DNA of 64,000 nt from RCIO01 sp035555795 (GCA_035555795.1 DATMGE010000045.1:1-64000); one strand, 5' to 3'; shown: positions 8,922 to 19,401, counted from the first letter of the stretch. Notes: generated by a model from the letters alone, not told the origin. Translations and numbers: made by a program.

Positions 8922-9980
8922 TCAGATGCCGAAAATGTCGCGGAACTTCGTCTGTGCTTCCGGCAGATCGCTGACGACCTTCGTATCGGGCACCATGATC
9001 AGCTTGAGGTCGGCAAGCGGCACAAGGCTTTCCGGCGCGGGCACGTCGGCGCGCAGCGGAAAGCGCTGATCGGCCGCGTAATATTCGGACACTTCCGGAC
9101 CCAGCAGGAATTCGGCGAAGAGCTTGGCGGCGTTGGGATGCGGTGCGCCCGCCAGCAGCCCGGTCGAGCCGGGCGCGAGCACCAGCCCGTCCGTCGGATA
9201 GACCGGCTTCACCGGCGCGCCATTATGCGCATCCACCGCCGCGCGATTGGCAGGAACGACGGCGATCTTGCGCTCGCCCGAGACGATCAGGTTCGCGCCG
9301 TCGGAAACGCTGCGGCCGATCTGCGGCTTGTTGGCCTCGAGTTTCTCGAAGAAGTCCCAGCCATAGAGATCGCGCATGGCAATGACCCATGTGCCGGCGC
9401 TGCCGGAAAAACCGGGATGCGGAATGGCGATCTGGTCCTTCCATTTCGGATCAAGCAGGTCGGTCCAGTTCCTGGGCGCTTCCTCCTCGGAAACCAGATT
9501 CGTGTTGTAGCCGATCGCATAGGGCGCAACGGAGGTCGTGAACCAGTAGCCGGGCTCGCCGAACTGGCGGATCGACGCGGCCATATGTTCGAGATTTTCC
9601 GGATTATATTCCACCAGCCTGTCGATGCGCTTGAGCTCGACCATCTGCGCGCCGTCATTGGTGCTCAGCACGTCCGCCTGCACCACGCCGGCCGATATGT
9701 CCTGCATGAGACGCTGGTAGATGACCTGCCCTGTCGCGCGGATCGCCTCGCAGCGCAGGTCCGCATAGCGCTTCTCGAACAGGCGGCAGACGCTGTCCGC
9801 ATCCTCGGTGTTGAACTGCGACACATACCAGGTAACCGCGCCTTCCGGCTTGGCCGCCTCGTAGAGTTCCTTTTCATGGGATGTCATCTCGGCGGCGCTC
9901 ACCGCGGTGAGTGAAAACAGGGCCGACAATACGGCAGGCGCCAGGCTGGATATCCGGAACAATGCAATCCTCCCATTCAT
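8922..9980 (-). CDS. iron(III)-type ABC transporter periplasmic binding protein (orphan)
   Basis: This protein of about 352 residues belongs to the ferric-iron/polyamine-like solute-binding family (SBP_bac type), with a hydrophobic signal segment ending in SAA. It shows the usual two-lobe pattern, with YAIGYNTNLV and FSGSAGTWV blocks in the middle. The start is uncertain: ATG at 9980 has no clear ribosome site, whereas TTG at 9962 follows GGGAGG by six bases. No permease or ATPase gene is adjacent, so its partners must lie elsewhere. Iron is the likeliest ligand, but phosphonate or other ligands are possible. Confidence 0.8.
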   Translation of the reverse strand: MNGRIALFRISSLAPAVLSALFSLTAVSAAEMTSHEKELYEAAKPEGAVTWYVSQFNTEDADSVCRLFEKRYADLRCEAIRATGQVIYQRLMQDISAGVVQADVLSTNDGAQMVELKRIDRLVEYNPENLEHMAASIRQFGEPGYWFTTSVAPYAIGYNTNLVSEEEAPRNWTDLLDPKWKDQIAIPHPGFSGSAGTWVIAMRDLYGWDFFEKLEANKPQIGRSVSDGANLIVSGERKIAVVPANRAAVDAHNGAPVKPVYPTDGLVLAPGSTGLLAGAPHPNAAKLFAEFLLGPEVSEYYAADQRFPLRADVPAPESLVPLADLKLIMVPDTKVVSDLPEAQTKFRDIFGI

Positions 9981-10238
9981 GCACAAGTCTGTCTGCGACT
10001 TTGACCGTACAATAGGCGTGAATCCGCTCACGACACAACCGGTTGCGAAACGGGGTGCGTCCGGGGACACGCCTGCCACGCATCCGACGATCGCGCGCAG
10101 AAATGTGAGCGAGGAAAAGATTTAGTCAGCGAGGCAGAAGGATGAGGAATCAGCGCAGCGAAAAAGCCGCCCGCCGGCATCAGGCCAAGGGGTTGCGACT
10201 GAGCGTCTGATTTCTGCTGAGAGCTCTTCGGGGAGCAA

Positions 10239-10323
10239 TGGTGCCCAGGAGAGGACTCGAACCTCCACGCCTCGCGGCACACGGACCTGAACCGTGCGCG
10301 TCTACCAATTCCGCCACCTGGGC
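10239..10323 (-). tRNA. tRNA-Leu (anticodon CAG)
   Basis: On the minus strand a 7-bp acceptor stem (GCCCAGG/CCTGGGC) closes an 85-base cloverleaf, with an anticodon stem CACGG/CCGTG, loop TTCAGGT giving CAG, a long class II variable arm, the T-loop TTCGAGT and an encoded CCA end. It reads CUG, a very frequent Leu codon in this GC-rich genome. I see no repeats or integrase nearby to suggest an island insertion. Confidence 0.96.
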
Positions 10324-10337
10324 CGGTGAGCGCCGCC

Positions 10338-10366
10338 GATGTAAGCGGGCAGGCGCGGCGTGTCAA
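10338..10366 (-). promoter_or_regulatory. sigma70-type promoter of tRNA-Leu
   Basis: On the minus strand TTGACA (10366-10361) and TACATC (10343-10338) are separated by 17 bases, and the tRNA 5' end lies 14 bases beyond the -10. The -35 is perfect and the spacing ideal, so this is a good housekeeping promoter candidate. Confidence 0.6.
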
Positions 10367-10467
10367 TGTGAATATGGACAAAGGCAGACGAAAGTCGGCG
10401 AAAGACGCGCAGGCCATCGCGGCGGCCGCCCGGAGTGGCGGCGGCGCCCGTCTTTTGCCGGTACGGC

Positions 10468-11889
10468 TCAGCCTTGCGCGGCGCCCCATGGCCCGTGCTG
10501 CGGCCCTTCCCGGTCGATGCGCTCGAAACCATGCGCGCCGAAGAAATCGCGCTGCGCCTGGATCAGATTCGCCGTGCCGCGCGCCTGCCGCCACGAATCG
10601 AACCATGACAGCGCGGCCGACAATGCCGGCACCGGCAGACCCTGAAGGGCGGCGCGGCCGACAGTGACGCGCAAGGCAGGATGCGTCTCCGCCATCAGGG
10701 CGGCAAAGGCCGGGGCAAGGACGAGATTGCCGGCAGGCCCATCCGCAAAGGCAGAGGCGATCTCGCCGAGGAACTGCGAGCGGATGATGCAGCCGGCGCG
10801 CCAGATGCGCGCCACAGTATCGAGCGGCACGTCCCAGCCATGTTCGCGCGACGCCTCGGCCATGACGGCGAAGCCCTGCGCATAGGCGACGATCTTGCCG
10901 GCCAGCAGCGCCTGCTCCAGCTCGCGCACGATATCGGATGCCGCCGTCGTCTGTTCCGGCAGGAAGGTGGAGGGGAAGGTCGTCGCGGCCGTGGCGCGTT
11001 CCGCCCGCTGCGCGGAGAGGTTGCGCGCCGCGACCGCGGCCTCGATGGCGGTGGCCGGCACGCCGAGATGCTGAGCCTCGATGGCCGCCCAGCGGCCGGT
11101 GCCCTTCTGGCCGGCGGCGTCGACGATGAGATCGACGATCGGCGTGCCGCTTTGCGGATCGGTGACGGCGAGCACCCTTGCGGTGATCTCGATCAGATAG
11201 GAATTGAGCCGACCGCCATTCCAGCCGGCGAAGACGGCGGAAATATCGGCCGGCTTCATGCCGAGGCCGTCGCGCATCAGGCCGTAGACCTCGGCGATCA
11301 TCTGCATGTCTGCATATTCGATGCCGTTATGGATCGTCTTGACGAAATGGCCGGCGCCGTCCGGACCGAGGAGGGCCGCGCAGGGTTCGCCCTCATATTT
11401 CGCGGCGATGGCGGTGAGGACCGGCGCGATCCGCTCCCAGGCGGCCAGCTCGCCGCCGACCATGATGGAGGGTCCATGCCGCGCGCCGTCCTCGCCGCCC
11501 GACACGCCCATGCCGACGAATGTCGCGGAGGAATCGCGGAATTCGCCGATACGCCGCACCGTCTCCCGGAAATCGGCATTGCCGGCATCGATCAATATGT
11601 CACCCTCGCCGGCCAGCGGCTTCAACCGGCCGATCATGGAATCCACCGGCGCGCCGGACGGTATCATCAGCAGCACCGGGCGCGGCGGCCTGATGGCTTC
11701 CATCAATGCTTCCAGCGTGGTGCAGGGCACGATGCCGGAGGCGAGCTCGCCCGCCTCGGCGACGAATTGCCCGATACGCGCCTCCTCGCGGTTCCACACC
11801 GCGACGCGGAATCCTTTCTCCGCAATGTTGAGGGCAAGGGCGGAACCCATGGTTCCAAGGCCAACAAGGCCGATGTCAGCATCGCTCAT
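10468..11889 (-). CDS. gnd: 6-phosphogluconate dehydrogenase, decarboxylating
   Basis: A cytosolic enzyme of 473 residues, the usual length, that oxidises 6-phosphogluconate to ribulose 5-phosphate, CO2 and NADPH in the pentose phosphate pathway. The N-terminus has the dinucleotide fold GLVGLGTMG; the substrate-site blocks are GMGVSGGEDGAR and GPDGAGHFVKTIHNGIEY, with the catalytic Lys near residue 180. I chose ATG 11889, which has GGAGAG upstream, over the open extension further up. It sits 60 bases from the alpha-glucosidase on the same strand, fitting a sugar-use locus. Confidence 0.96.
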   Translation of the reverse strand: MSDADIGLVGLGTMGSALALNIAEKGFRVAVWNREEARIGQFVAEAGELASGIVPCTTLEALMEAIRPPRPVLLMIPSGAPVDSMIGRLKPLAGEGDILIDAGNADFRETVRRIGEFRDSSATFVGMGVSGGEDGARHGPSIMVGGELAAWERIAPVLTAIAAKYEGEPCAALLGPDGAGHFVKTIHNGIEYADMQMIAEVYGLMRDGLGMKPADISAVFAGWNGGRLNSYLIEITARVLAVTDPQSGTPIVDLIVDAAGQKGTGRWAAIEAQHLGVPATAIEAAVAARNLSAQRAERATAATTFPSTFLPEQTTAASDIVRELEQALLAGKIVAYAQGFAVMAEASREHGWDVPLDTVARIWRAGCIIRSQFLGEIASAFADGPAGNLVLAPAFAALMAETHPALRVTVGRAALQGLPVPALSAALSWFDSWRQARGTANLIQAQRDFFGAHGFERIDREGPQHGPWGAAQG

Positions 11890-11949
11890 GGTCGTACTCT
11901 CCGTCGGCGGACGCAAGAAAATGAGGGGACGGGGTGCAGCCGTCAATAT

Positions 11950-13620
11950 TCAGGCGAGTGTACCATACCACGCGCCATAGGGACCGAGCCGGATCACGCC
12001 ATCCTCCAGCACCGCATCGATCACCGGCGCGTCCATGGCGCAGGGTGCCGAGCCGGGTTCGGGATGCACTTCTGCCGGCGCGTGGCCGAGATTGAAGGCG
12101 CACAATATCTGCTCGTTGCCGCGCGTGCGCACATAGGCAACGGTATCGCCATGCGTCTCGATGAACCGGATGTCGCCCTTGACCAGCGTCGGGTGGGCGG
12201 CGCGGAAGGCGAGCATGCGCCGATAGTGCGACAGCAGCGAATGCGGATCGTCGATCTGCGTGTTGCGGGCCAGCATGATGTGCTCCGCTGGCACCGGCAG
12301 CCACGGCGTGGCGGGCGAGAAACCGGCATTGGGCTGGTGCGAATCCCACACCATCGGCGTGCGGCAGCCGTCGCGCCCCTTGAATTCCGGCCAGAAGCGG
12401 ATGCCGTAGGGGTCGCGCAACTGCTCGAAGGTGAGTTCCGCTTCGGGCAGGCCAAGCTCCTCTCCCTGATAGAGGCAGATCGAGCCGCGCAGCGTCATCA
12501 TCAGCGCAGAGGTGACCTTGAGATAGCCGAGCGGGTCGGGTTCGTTCCAGCCCCAGCGCGTGGCGTGGCGCATCACATCGTGGTTGGAGAAGGCCCAGCA
12601 TGACCATCCATCCGCGGCGACATGGCCGAACGTCTCCAGCACGAGGCGGACCCGGTGGCCGGTCAGTTTTTCCGGACCGAGGAAGTCGAAGGAATAGCAC
12701 ATGTGGATGCGCTTTCCCTCGGCGGTGTAGGCGGCGACGATCTCCAGCCCACGCTGCGCGTCGCCGACCTCGCCGACGGCGGCGGCGGCCGGATAGTGGT
12801 CGAGCAAAGCGCGGAACCGTTCGAGGAAGGCAAGGTTCTCCGGCTGGCTCTTGTCGTGGACATGGTCCTGGTAGTTGTAAGGATTGACCGCCGGCGCTGT
12901 GGAATAGTCGCGCTGGCCGATCGGCAGCGGCGGATTGTCCTCCAGCCCCTCGCTGTGGAAGTAGAAATTGATCGTGTCGAGGCGGAAGCCGTCGACGCCG
13001 CGGTCGAGCCAGAAACCCGCCACGTCGAGCAGCGCATCCTGCACCTGCGGATTGTGGAAGTTGAGATCCGGCTGCTCGGCGAGGAAATTGTGCAGGTAAT
13101 ATTGCTGGCGGCGCGAATCCCAGTGCCAGGCGGAGCCGCCGAAGATCGACAGCCAGTTGTTGGGCACGGTGCCGTCCGGCTTGGGATCGGCCCAGACATA
13201 CCAGTCGTTGCGCGGATTGGTGCGGTCGGAGCGGCTTTCCCTGAACCAGGGATGCTGGTCGGATGTGTGCGACAGGACGAGGTCGATCATGACCTTCAGG
13301 CCCAGCCGATGCGCCTCGGCGACGACTGCATCGAAATCGCCCAGCGTGCCGAAGAGCGGATCGACATCGCGATAGTCCGACACGTCATAGCCGTAGTCCA
13401 GCATCGGCGAGGTGAAGAAGGGCGAGATCCAGACGGCATTCGCGCCAAGCTCGGCGATATGCGGCAAGCGGGTGAGGATGCCGCGCAGGTCGCCGATGCC
13501 GTCGCCGTCCGAATCCTGGAAGGAACGCGGATAGATCTGGTAGATCACCGCGCCGCGCCACCAGTCGCGATCCGGCGCATCCCGGCCCGTCTCGCCCGTC
13601 TCAGTCGTCGCTGTCTGCAT
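11950..13620 (-). CDS. GH13 alpha-glucosidase
   Basis: A 556-residue glycoside hydrolase of family 13, probably the subfamily that hydrolyses alpha-1,4 or alpha-1,6 glucosides such as maltose, sucrose-like or trehalose-derived substrates in the cytoplasm. The catalytic nucleophile is D215 (GFRLDT), acid/base E284 (VGEVGD) and the third acid D348 (FSNHDV). The N-terminal WWRGAVIYQIYPRSF block and C-terminal beta domain are complete. No signal peptide is seen. It precedes gnd; the pair would send glucose units into the pentose phosphate route. The exact substrate is not certain. Confidence 0.92.
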   Translation of the reverse strand: MQTATTETGETGRDAPDRDWWRGAVIYQIYPRSFQDSDGDGIGDLRGILTRLPHIAELGANAVWISPFFTSPMLDYGYDVSDYRDVDPLFGTLGDFDAVVAEAHRLGLKVMIDLVLSHTSDQHPWFRESRSDRTNPRNDWYVWADPKPDGTVPNNWLSIFGGSAWHWDSRRQQYYLHNFLAEQPDLNFHNPQVQDALLDVAGFWLDRGVDGFRLDTINFYFHSEGLEDNPPLPIGQRDYSTAPAVNPYNYQDHVHDKSQPENLAFLERFRALLDHYPAAAAVGEVGDAQRGLEIVAAYTAEGKRIHMCYSFDFLGPEKLTGHRVRLVLETFGHVAADGWSCWAFSNHDVMRHATRWGWNEPDPLGYLKVTSALMMTLRGSICLYQGEELGLPEAELTFEQLRDPYGIRFWPEFKGRDGCRTPMVWDSHQPNAGFSPATPWLPVPAEHIMLARNTQIDDPHSLLSHYRRMLAFRAAHPTLVKGDIRFIETHGDTVAYVRTRGNEQILCAFNLGHAPAEVHPEPGSAPCAMDAPVIDAVLEDGVIRLGPYGAWYGTLA

Positions 13621-13742
13621 AGGCCATCCTTCCGCTCCCTCAGGAATCTAGCGCATCCGCCGCGATTTTCGAATGCAGCGCAGCAATGTGCCGGATGCAT
13701 GACAAGGGCGCGGCATGCGACGATTTTACGGATCAGGCCGGT

Positions 13743-14425
<683 letters not shown>

Positions 14426-14426
<1 letters not shown>

Positions 14427-15175
14427 CACGCCTCCTCGCCCAGATAGGCGCGGCGCACCTCAGGGTCGCGGCGGATCTCCTCCACCGTGCCGCTGGCGAC
14501 GATGCGGCCATAGACCAGCACGGAGATGCGGTCGGCCAGCGCGAAGACGGCATTCATGTCGTGCTCGACCAGCAAGATCGGTGCGTCGCCGCGCAGGCGG
14601 TCGAGGAAGGCGGTGAGCGCCTGCGAGCCCTCCGGGCCCATGCCGGCCATGGGCTCGTCGAGCAGGAATGCGCGCGCGCCCATCGCCAATGCGATGGCGA
14701 TTTCGAGCTGCCGCCGCTCGCCATGCGAAAGCTCGGCCGCTGGAATGTGAGCGCGGGCGGCGAGACCGACGCGCTCCAGTTCATGCATGGCGGGTCCGGC
14801 GAGCGAAGCGTCGTGCAGCACCGGCCGCACAAAGCGGAAGCTGGAGCCCTGCCGCGCCTGCACCGCCAGCATGACATTGCGGAGCGCCGAAAACTCCGCC
14901 GCCACGGACGACACCTGAAAGGTGCGGGCAAGGCCCAAGCGCGCCCGCGCCGCAGCGTCGAGCATGTCGATGCGCCGGCCTGCAAAGCGGATCTCGCCGC
15001 TGTCGGGCGCGAGCGTGCCGCAGATCTGGTGGATGAGTGTCGATTTTCCCGCGCCGTTGGGGCCGATCAGCGCGTGGATCTCGCCGGGGCGGAGATCGAG
15101 CGAGACATTGTCGGTGGCCTTCAGCGCGCCGAAATTTTTCGTCAGCCTGACGACTTCGAGAACAGGCTCAGCCAT
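14426..15175 (-). CDS. livG: branched-chain amino acid-type ABC transporter ATPase LivG
   Basis: The second ATPase, 249 residues, with Walker A GPNGAGKST, signature LSHGERRQ in place of the common LSGG form, Walker B AFLLDEP followed by the family MAGMG segment, and switch His in VEHDM. The ATG at 15175 overlaps the last eight bases of livM. HSHGER-type signatures are normal in LivG relatives. With LivF it drives import through the LivH/LivM channel. Confidence 0.92.
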
Positions 15176-16145
15176 GGCGCGCCTTTCCGGCCAGCAAGCC
15201 AAGCACGCCGCCGCGCGCGAAAATCACCACCGCGAGAAGGACGAGACCGAGGAAGAGCTGCCAGCGCTCGGTGAGACCGCCCAGATAATGTTCCATAAGC
15301 ACGAAGAGCATGGCGCCGGCGAGTGGGCCGAAGGCACGGCCGACGCCACCGAGGATGACAAGCACGATCAGCTCGCCCGACATATGCCACGACATCATGG
15401 ACGGGCTGACGAAGCGGTTGAGGTCGGCATAGAGAGCGCCGGCCAGCGCGGTGAGCATGGCCGACAGGATGAAGGCGACGAGGCGTATCCGGTAGGGCGC
15501 GATGCCGACCGCCGTGAGGCGCACCGGATTCTGCCGCGCCGCCTGAAGGGCCGCGCCGAAGCGTGAGCCGCGCAGCATCGCGAACAGGCCGATGCCGGCC
15601 AGCAGGAGCGCATAGCAGATGAGGAAGAAGGGCAGCGGGCGCAGCGTGTTGACGCCCGGAAACTGGTTGCGCAACGCGATCGACAGCCCGTCCTCGCCGC
15701 CATAGGCCGGCCAGGAGATGGCGAAATAATAGAGCATCTGCGCGAAGGCGAGCGTGATCATGATGAAATAGACGCCCGAGGTGCGCAGGCTGATCGCGCC
15801 GATGGCCGCCGCCGCGAGGCCTGCGACCGGCACGGCGACAAGCCAGATCAGCGGCATCTGGTTGGTGCCCGCAATGCCGAGGGCGAGCGGCTCGCCGGAG
15901 ATTGCGTGGCTGGCGAGGATGCCGGCCGCATAGCCGCCAATGCCGAAGAAGGCGGCGTGGCCGAAGGAGACCAGCCCGCCGAGGCCGAGCGCGATGTTGA
16001 GGCCGACCGCCGCCAGCGCGAGGATGGCGATGCGGGTGGCGAGCGTGACGTAGAAGGGCTGGCTCGCCCACAGTGCCACCAGCGGCACCGCAAGCAGCAG
16101 CGCGGCCAGCGCGATATTGACGATGGTTTCGCGCCGCACCGTCAT
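15168..16145 (-). CDS. livM: branched-chain amino acid-type ABC transporter permease LivM
   Basis: A polytopic inner-membrane permease of 325 residues with about nine or ten hydrophobic segments. The family block GLNIALGLGGLVSFGHAAFFGIGGY is near residues 48-73, and a GVGRAFGPLAGA loop near 270 corresponds to the ATPase-contact region. Start ATG 16145 overlaps the livH TGA. Substrates in this class include branched-chain amino acids, urea and short amides, so the ligand is not certain. Confidence 0.92.
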   Translation of the reverse strand: MTVRRETIVNIALAALLLAVPLVALWASQPFYVTLATRIAILALAAVGLNIALGLGGLVSFGHAAFFGIGGYAAGILASHAISGEPLALGIAGTNQMPLIWLVAVPVAGLAAAAIGAISLRTSGVYFIMITLAFAQMLYYFAISWPAYGGEDGLSIALRNQFPGVNTLRPLPFFLICYALLLAGIGLFAMLRGSRFGAALQAARQNPVRLTAVGIAPYRIRLVAFILSAMLTALAGALYADLNRFVSPSMMSWHMSGELIVLVILGGVGRAFGPLAGAMLFVLMEHYLGGLTERWQLFLGLVLLAVVIFARGGVLGLLAGKARHG

Positions 16146-17062
16146 GCCTTCGCCCCGAACAGGCCCTGCGGGCGCAGCGCCAGAATGACCGCCATGACGA
16201 TATAAATGAGCATGGAGGCAACCGCGCCGCCGACGAGGCCCGCCTGCGAGGGAGCCATGACGAGACCGAAGGCTTGCGGCAGCAGGAAGCGGCCCATCGT
16301 GTCCACCACGCCGACCAGCAATGCGCCGGCCAGCGCGCCGCGGATGGAGCCGATGCCGCCGATCACGATAACCACGAAAGCGAGGATCAGCACCGGCTCA
16401 CCCATGCCGACCTGCACCGATTGCAGCGCGCCGACCAGCGCGCCGGCAAGGCCCGCCAGCGCGGCGCCGAGCGCGAAGACCACCGTGTAGAGCGTGTTCA
16501 CATCCACCCCGAGGGCGGCGATCATCTCGCGGTCGCTCTCGCCGGCGCGGATTCGCATGCCGAGCCGCGTGCGGCCGATCAGGAGGTAGAGGCCGACCGC
16601 GACGGCGATGCCGACGCCGATGATGGCGAGGCGGTAGAGCTGGTAGCGGCCGCCGCCGGGCAGCGGCACCGTGCCCTGCAGAAGCGGCGGGATATCGAGA
16701 TAGAGCGGGAAGGAGCCGAACAGCCAGCGCGTGCCTTCGGAGAAGACGAGGATGAGCGCGAAGGTGGCCAGCACCTGGTCGAGATGGTCGCGCGCATAGA
16801 GCCGGCGGATCACCGCCACTTCGAGGATCGCGCCGGCGGCAGCGGCAGCGACGAGGCTCGCCGCTAGGCCGAGCCAGAAGGAGCCGGTCCAGGCGGCAAC
16901 CGCCGCGCAGGCGAAGGCGCCCACCATGTAGAGCGAGCCATGGGCGAGGTTGATCAGACCCATCACGCCGAAGATCAGCGTCAGCCCCGCTGCCATCAGG
17001 AACAGCATGACGCCGAGCTGAAGACCGTTCAGGAGCTGTTCGAGGAAAAGGGCGGTTTGCAC
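16142..17062 (-). CDS. livH: branched-chain amino acid-type ABC transporter permease LivH
   Basis: The partner permease, 306 residues, with about eight hydrophobic segments and the hallmark AGLTLIFGVMGLINLAHG block near the N-terminus, plus the VIVIGGIGSIRGALAGA loop. I chose the GTG at 17062: it gives the usual short N-terminus, and sequence before it is charged and unlike the family. The gap to the upstream binding-protein gene holds a hairpin (17190-17213). Confidence 0.92.
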   Translation of the reverse strand: MQTALFLEQLLNGLQLGVMLFLMAAGLTLIFGVMGLINLAHGSLYMVGAFACAAVAAWTGSFWLGLAASLVAAAAAGAILEVAVIRRLYARDHLDQVLATFALILVFSEGTRWLFGSFPLYLDIPPLLQGTVPLPGGGRYQLYRLAIIGVGIAVAVGLYLLIGRTRLGMRIRAGESDREMIAALGVDVNTLYTVVFALGAALAGLAGALVGALQSVQVGMGEPVLILAFVVIVIGGIGSIRGALAGALLVGVVDTMGRFLLPQAFGLVMAPSQAGLVGGAVASMLIYIVMAVILALRPQGLFGAKA

Positions 17063-17167
17063 GGTCTGGGCGCCTGGCTTTTCGGCGTGGAAACGGGGCC
17101 CTGGGGGGCTCCTGTTCTGGAGAGGTGACGAGAGGAGCTTGCGCCATGAGCGACGCCGTCGGCGCTG

Positions 17168-17217
17168 CCCCTCATCCACCTGCCGGCACCTTCTCCCCGC
17201 AAGCGGGAAGAAGGGAG
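17168..17217. repeat. intergenic hairpin element between binding protein and livH
   Basis: Two 11-base arms (17190-17200 and 17203-17213, 10 of 11 pairs) with a 2-base loop sit in a CTCATCCACCTGCCGGCACC context that I recognise as typical of a widespread rhizobial palindromic repeat. Lying between the binding-protein gene and the permease genes on the minus strand, it could reduce read-through or stabilise the upstream message. Confidence 0.55.
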
Positions 17218-17230
17218 GCGAAATCCGCGC

Positions 17231-18376
17231 CTATTTCAGCGCGCACTGCTCCGCATAGGCATCGCCATGGTCGGTGAAGGCGGTGGCGATGATCTTGTTG
17301 GTCAGAACGTCGCCATCCTTCATCACCTCGCGGACATAGATGTCCTGGATCGGATGATTGTTGGTGTTGAACTTGAACTTGCCGCGCACGCTGGCGAAAT
17401 CGGCGGCCTTGAGCGCCGCGCGGAAGGCCTCCGGATCCTTCACGCTGGCCTTGCCAGCGGCCGAGACGAGCAGGTTGGCGGTGTCGTAGGCCTGCGCCGC
17501 ATAGACCGACGGAACGCGTCCATAGGCGGCCTTGAAACCATCCACGAAAACCTTGTTGGCTTCATTGTCGAGATCGGGCGACCAGGAGGCGCTGTTCTTC
17601 ACGCCGAGCGCCGCATCACCGATCGCCGGCAGCACGTCCTGGCTGAAGGAGAAGCCGGGGCCGATGACGGGGATTTCGACGCCCGACTGCGCATATTGCT
17701 TCATGAAGGCGATGCCCATGCCGCCGGGCAGGAAGATGAAGAGCGAATCGGCGCCCGAGGCGCGGATCTGCGCGATCTCCGCCGCATAGTCGGTCTGGCC
17801 GACCTGCGTGTAGATCTCGCCGGCCAGCTCGTTCTTGTAATAACGCTTGAAGCCGGTGAGCGAATCCTTCCCGGCCGGATAGTTCGGCGCCATGATGAAG
17901 GTCTTCTTGTAGGTCTCGTTGGCGTATTGCCCCATCGCCTCGTGGAAATTGTCGTTCTGGTAGGCGACGTTGAAATAGTTGGCGTTGCAGCCCGCGCCGG
18001 CGAGCGCCGAAGGACCGGCATTGACCGACAGATAGAGCTTGTCTTGTGCGACGGCCGACGGCACCACCGCCATTGCGAGGTTCGACCAGATGATGCCGGT
18101 GAGCACGTCGACCTGCTCCGACTGGATCATCTTGTCGGCGATCTGCACCGCAAGCTCCGGCTTCTGTCCGTCATCCTCGGTGACGACGCTGATCTCCTTC
18201 GCCGCATCGCCGGCATTCTTCAGCGCCAGCATGAAACCGTCGCGCGCATCGACGCCGAGGCCCGCGCCGCCGCCCGAAAGCGTGGTGATCATACCCACCT
18301 TGAGCGGCTCGGCCAGCGCCGCACCCGAGACCCCGAAAGCCAGCGCCAGCGTGGCGGCTGCAACAATATTCCTCAT
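17231..18376 (-). CDS. branched-chain amino acid-type ABC transporter binding protein
   Basis: A periplasmic binding protein of 381 residues (Leu/Ile/Val-binding, peripla_BP_6 family). The signal peptide ends in ALA near residue 22, followed by the typical EPLKVGMITTLSGGGAGLG opening. Relatives bind branched-chain amino acids, amides or aromatic compounds. The ATG at 18376 has GGAG five bases upstream. As first gene of the livHMGF cluster it sets the substrate, but sequence alone does not say which. Confidence 0.92.
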   Translation of the reverse strand: MRNIVAAATLALAFGVSGAALAEPLKVGMITTLSGGGAGLGVDARDGFMLALKNAGDAAKEISVVTEDDGQKPELAVQIADKMIQSEQVDVLTGIIWSNLAMAVVPSAVAQDKLYLSVNAGPSALAGAGCNANYFNVAYQNDNFHEAMGQYANETYKKTFIMAPNYPAGKDSLTGFKRYYKNELAGEIYTQVGQTDYAAEIAQIRASGADSLFIFLPGGMGIAFMKQYAQSGVEIPVIGPGFSFSQDVLPAIGDAALGVKNSASWSPDLDNEANKVFVDGFKAAYGRVPSVYAAQAYDTANLLVSAAGKASVKDPEAFRAALKAADFASVRGKFKFNTNNHPIQDIYVREVMKDGDVLTNKIIATAFTDHGDAYAEQCALK

Positions 18377-18528
18377 CTGAACTCCACTCCCCCAAAATCG
18401 CAAAAGGCACGCGCCCTGTCGGTTCGCAGCAAAGTCCACATTCATGCGGGGAACGTCAAGCAAGCACCATGCGAATGATGACGGACGCACAGCGAAACGC
18501 TATGGCTGCGGGCCGAGAGGAGAGCCCG

Positions 18529-19359
18529 ATGTTCCTGCACAGGGTCGAGGACTGGGACAATGCCTATGCCAATGGCGCGAACATCGCGCGCGGCGAGCGC
18601 TGGCCCGAGGCATGGGTGGCGCCGGCGGCGGCTTTTCGCGAACGCATGCTGGCCGAGGGGCGCGCGGCGCTCGACATCCCCTATGCCAGGGGCGCGCGCA
18701 ACCAGTTCGACCTCTTCCTGCCGAAAGGCAATGCGCGCGGCCTCGTCGTCTTCATCCATGGCGGCTTCTGGATGCGGCTCGACCGCAGCTACTGGTCGCA
18801 TCTGGCGGCAGGCCCGGTCGAACATGGCTTCGCCGTGGCGATGCCTTCCTACACGCTGTGCCCGCAGGCCCGCATCGGCGCGATCACGGCGGAGATCGGC
18901 CTCGCCGTCAGCGCGGCGGCGCAGCGCATCGAGCGGCCGATCCGGCTCGCCGGCCATTCGGCGGGCGGCCATCTGGCGACGCGCATGCTGTGCGCCGACA
19001 GTCCCCTGCCGGCAGCCATCGCGGCGCGGTTGCGCCATGTCGTGTCGATCTCCGGCCTGCACGACTTGCGGCCGCTCATCAACACCGCGATGAACAAGAC
19101 GCTGCGCCTGGACATGGATGAAGCGACGCGGGAAAGTCCGGCGCTGCTTCTGCCTACAGCGGATGCGCGGCTGACCTGCTGGGCGGGTGCTGCCGAGCGC
19201 GCCGAGTTCCTGCGGCAGAACCGGCTGCTCGCCGACATGTGGAAGGGCCTCGGCGCGGCGACGGCCGCCGTGGAGGAGCCCGACCGCCACCACTTCGACA
19301 TATGCGATGGCCTGACGGATCCCGATCATCCGCTCACACGAGCGCTGTTGACAGCCTGA
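18529..19359 (+). CDS. alpha/beta hydrolase, kynurenine formamidase/esterase-like
   Basis: A 276-residue alpha/beta hydrolase with the HGGFW oxyanion motif (77-81) and nucleophile elbow GHSAG (142-146, Ser144), and a C-terminal H-H-F-D segment supplying the likely catalytic His. The HGGxW form is typical of arylformamidase-like esterases. ATG 18529 has GGAGAG four bases upstream and so beats earlier in-frame ATGs at 18469 and 18478. Divergent from the amino acid-type importer. A formamidase role is an inference: no kynureninase gene is visible. Confidence 0.82.
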   Translation: MFLHRVEDWDNAYANGANIARGERWPEAWVAPAAAFRERMLAEGRAALDIPYARGARNQFDLFLPKGNARGLVVFIHGGFWMRLDRSYWSHLAAGPVEHGFAVAMPSYTLCPQARIGAITAEIGLAVSAAAQRIERPIRLAGHSAGGHLATRMLCADSPLPAAIAARLRHVVSISGLHDLRPLINTAMNKTLRLDMDEATRESPALLLPTADARLTCWAGAAERAEFLRQNRLLADMWKGLGAATAAVEEPDRHHFDICDGLTDPDHPLTRALLTA

Positions 19360-19401
19360 TGCCGTGCGGCGACCTTGCCGCCGAAAAGAAAGGAAAAACC
19401 G

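Noticed and set aside
10239..10323. tRNA-Leu as an integration site for a genomic island
   Set aside because: No integrase, no direct repeat of the tRNA end and ordinary chromosomal genes on both sides.
10681..12603. 640-codon plus-strand frame opposite gnd and the alpha-glucosidase
   Set aside because: Spans two real minus-strand genes in mirrored codons; no recognisable domain or ribosome site.
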